DNA of 64,000 bases, taken from NCBI RefSeq assembly GCF_024362695.1, contig NW_026063268.1, positions 62,001-126,000 on the forward strand, given 5' to 3'. A program made the translations under genes and the position numbers. This stretch comes from Pectinophora gossypiella (taxonomy: Eukaryota; Arthropoda; Insecta; Lepidoptera; Gelechiidae). Shown here piece by piece: positions 63,828 through 64,000 of the stretch. Every line of letters starts with the position of its first letter. The first letter of the stretch is position 1. The notes beneath the pieces are model-generated. The model ran no database searches. It saw only the letters and a program-made list of their open reading frames with translations, and was not told where the DNA came from.

Positions 63828-64000
63828 ATGGTGACGCAGCTGGTGAGACTGTACGTCCCCAACGTGCCCACACACAACCTGCGGCCGCGCAGCCACCCGC
63901 TGCTGGCCATGTCGGCGGCGCGCACTGTGGCGCGCACACACTCGCCACTCCTCCGTGCCGTGCACATGCTTAATGCACTCCTTGCATCAGCACCAGAGTG
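63828..64000 (+). CDS. Partial coding exon of an unrecognised gene (runs off the right edge)
   Basis: An open frame from ATG 63,828 to the window end reads MVTQLVRLYVPNVPTHNLRP, then a helix-like Ala/Arg/Leu-rich stretch ending HMLNALLASAPE. It is GC-rich against AT-rich flanks and uses balanced codons, like the exons of the other host genes. A CCCGGAG|ATG context could be a splice acceptor. I do not recognise the protein; the spacing of leucines suggests helical repeats. Plus-strand coding is preferred over the minus-strand ORFs here, which are proline/cysteine-rich shadows. Confidence 0.45.
   Translation, partial: MVTQLVRLYVPNVPTHNLRPRSHPLLAMSAARTVARTHSPLLRAVHMLNALLASAPE

Overview
This is a window of animal nuclear DNA, most probably from a moth or butterfly (Lepidoptera). 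That is an inference. It rests on three host genes split into many short exons with GT-AG introns, on insect-like orthologues, and on the dense mix of SINEs, MITEs and LINE debris. No bacterial operon, rRNA gene, functional tRNA gene or CRISPR array was seen. Layout: (1) 1-3,600 is the 5' part of a BEL/Pao LTR retrotransposon on the minus strand, cut by the window edge. (2) 3,600-9,142 is gene-poor, with MITEs, a Harbinger-like remnant, a glycine/alanine/histidine-type tandem repeat and a fold-back element. (3) 9,143-18,584 is the most remarkable part: a 9.4-kb minus-strand LINE with poly(A) tail and 12-14 bp target-site duplications. Its ORF2 carries endonuclease, reverse transcriptase and RNase H, and then, in the same reading frame, a complete superfamily-1 RNA helicase of the kind found in alphavirus/virgavirus-like plus-strand RNA viruses. 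(4) 18,585-23,500 is repeats. (5) 23,554-41,306 is an 18-exon gene for Cullin-2 (774 aa, minus strand); its introns are filled with repeats. (6) 43,540-48,829 is a six-exon gene for pICln (203 aa, plus strand), divergent from cul2. (7) 49,019-57,992 is a ten-exon gene for the tRNA pseudouridine synthase PUS3 (minus strand), tail to tail with icln, whose stop codon lies 190 bp away. (8) 58,000-63,800 is repeats, and the last 173 bp look like a coding exon of an unrecognised plus-strand gene. How the genes relate: Cullin-2 is the scaffold of an E3 ubiquitin ligase, pICln is the Sm-protein chaperone of the PRMT5 methylosome, and PUS3 modifies tRNA positions 38/39. They are unrelated housekeeping genes that happen to be neighbours. 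All three reading frames were assembled exon by exon from the sequence and stay in phase. One PUS3 junction is odd: the only canonical in-frame splice removes part of the catalytic GRTD motif. Repeat names such as SINE-A to SINE-D and M1 to M4 are labels used only in this answer.
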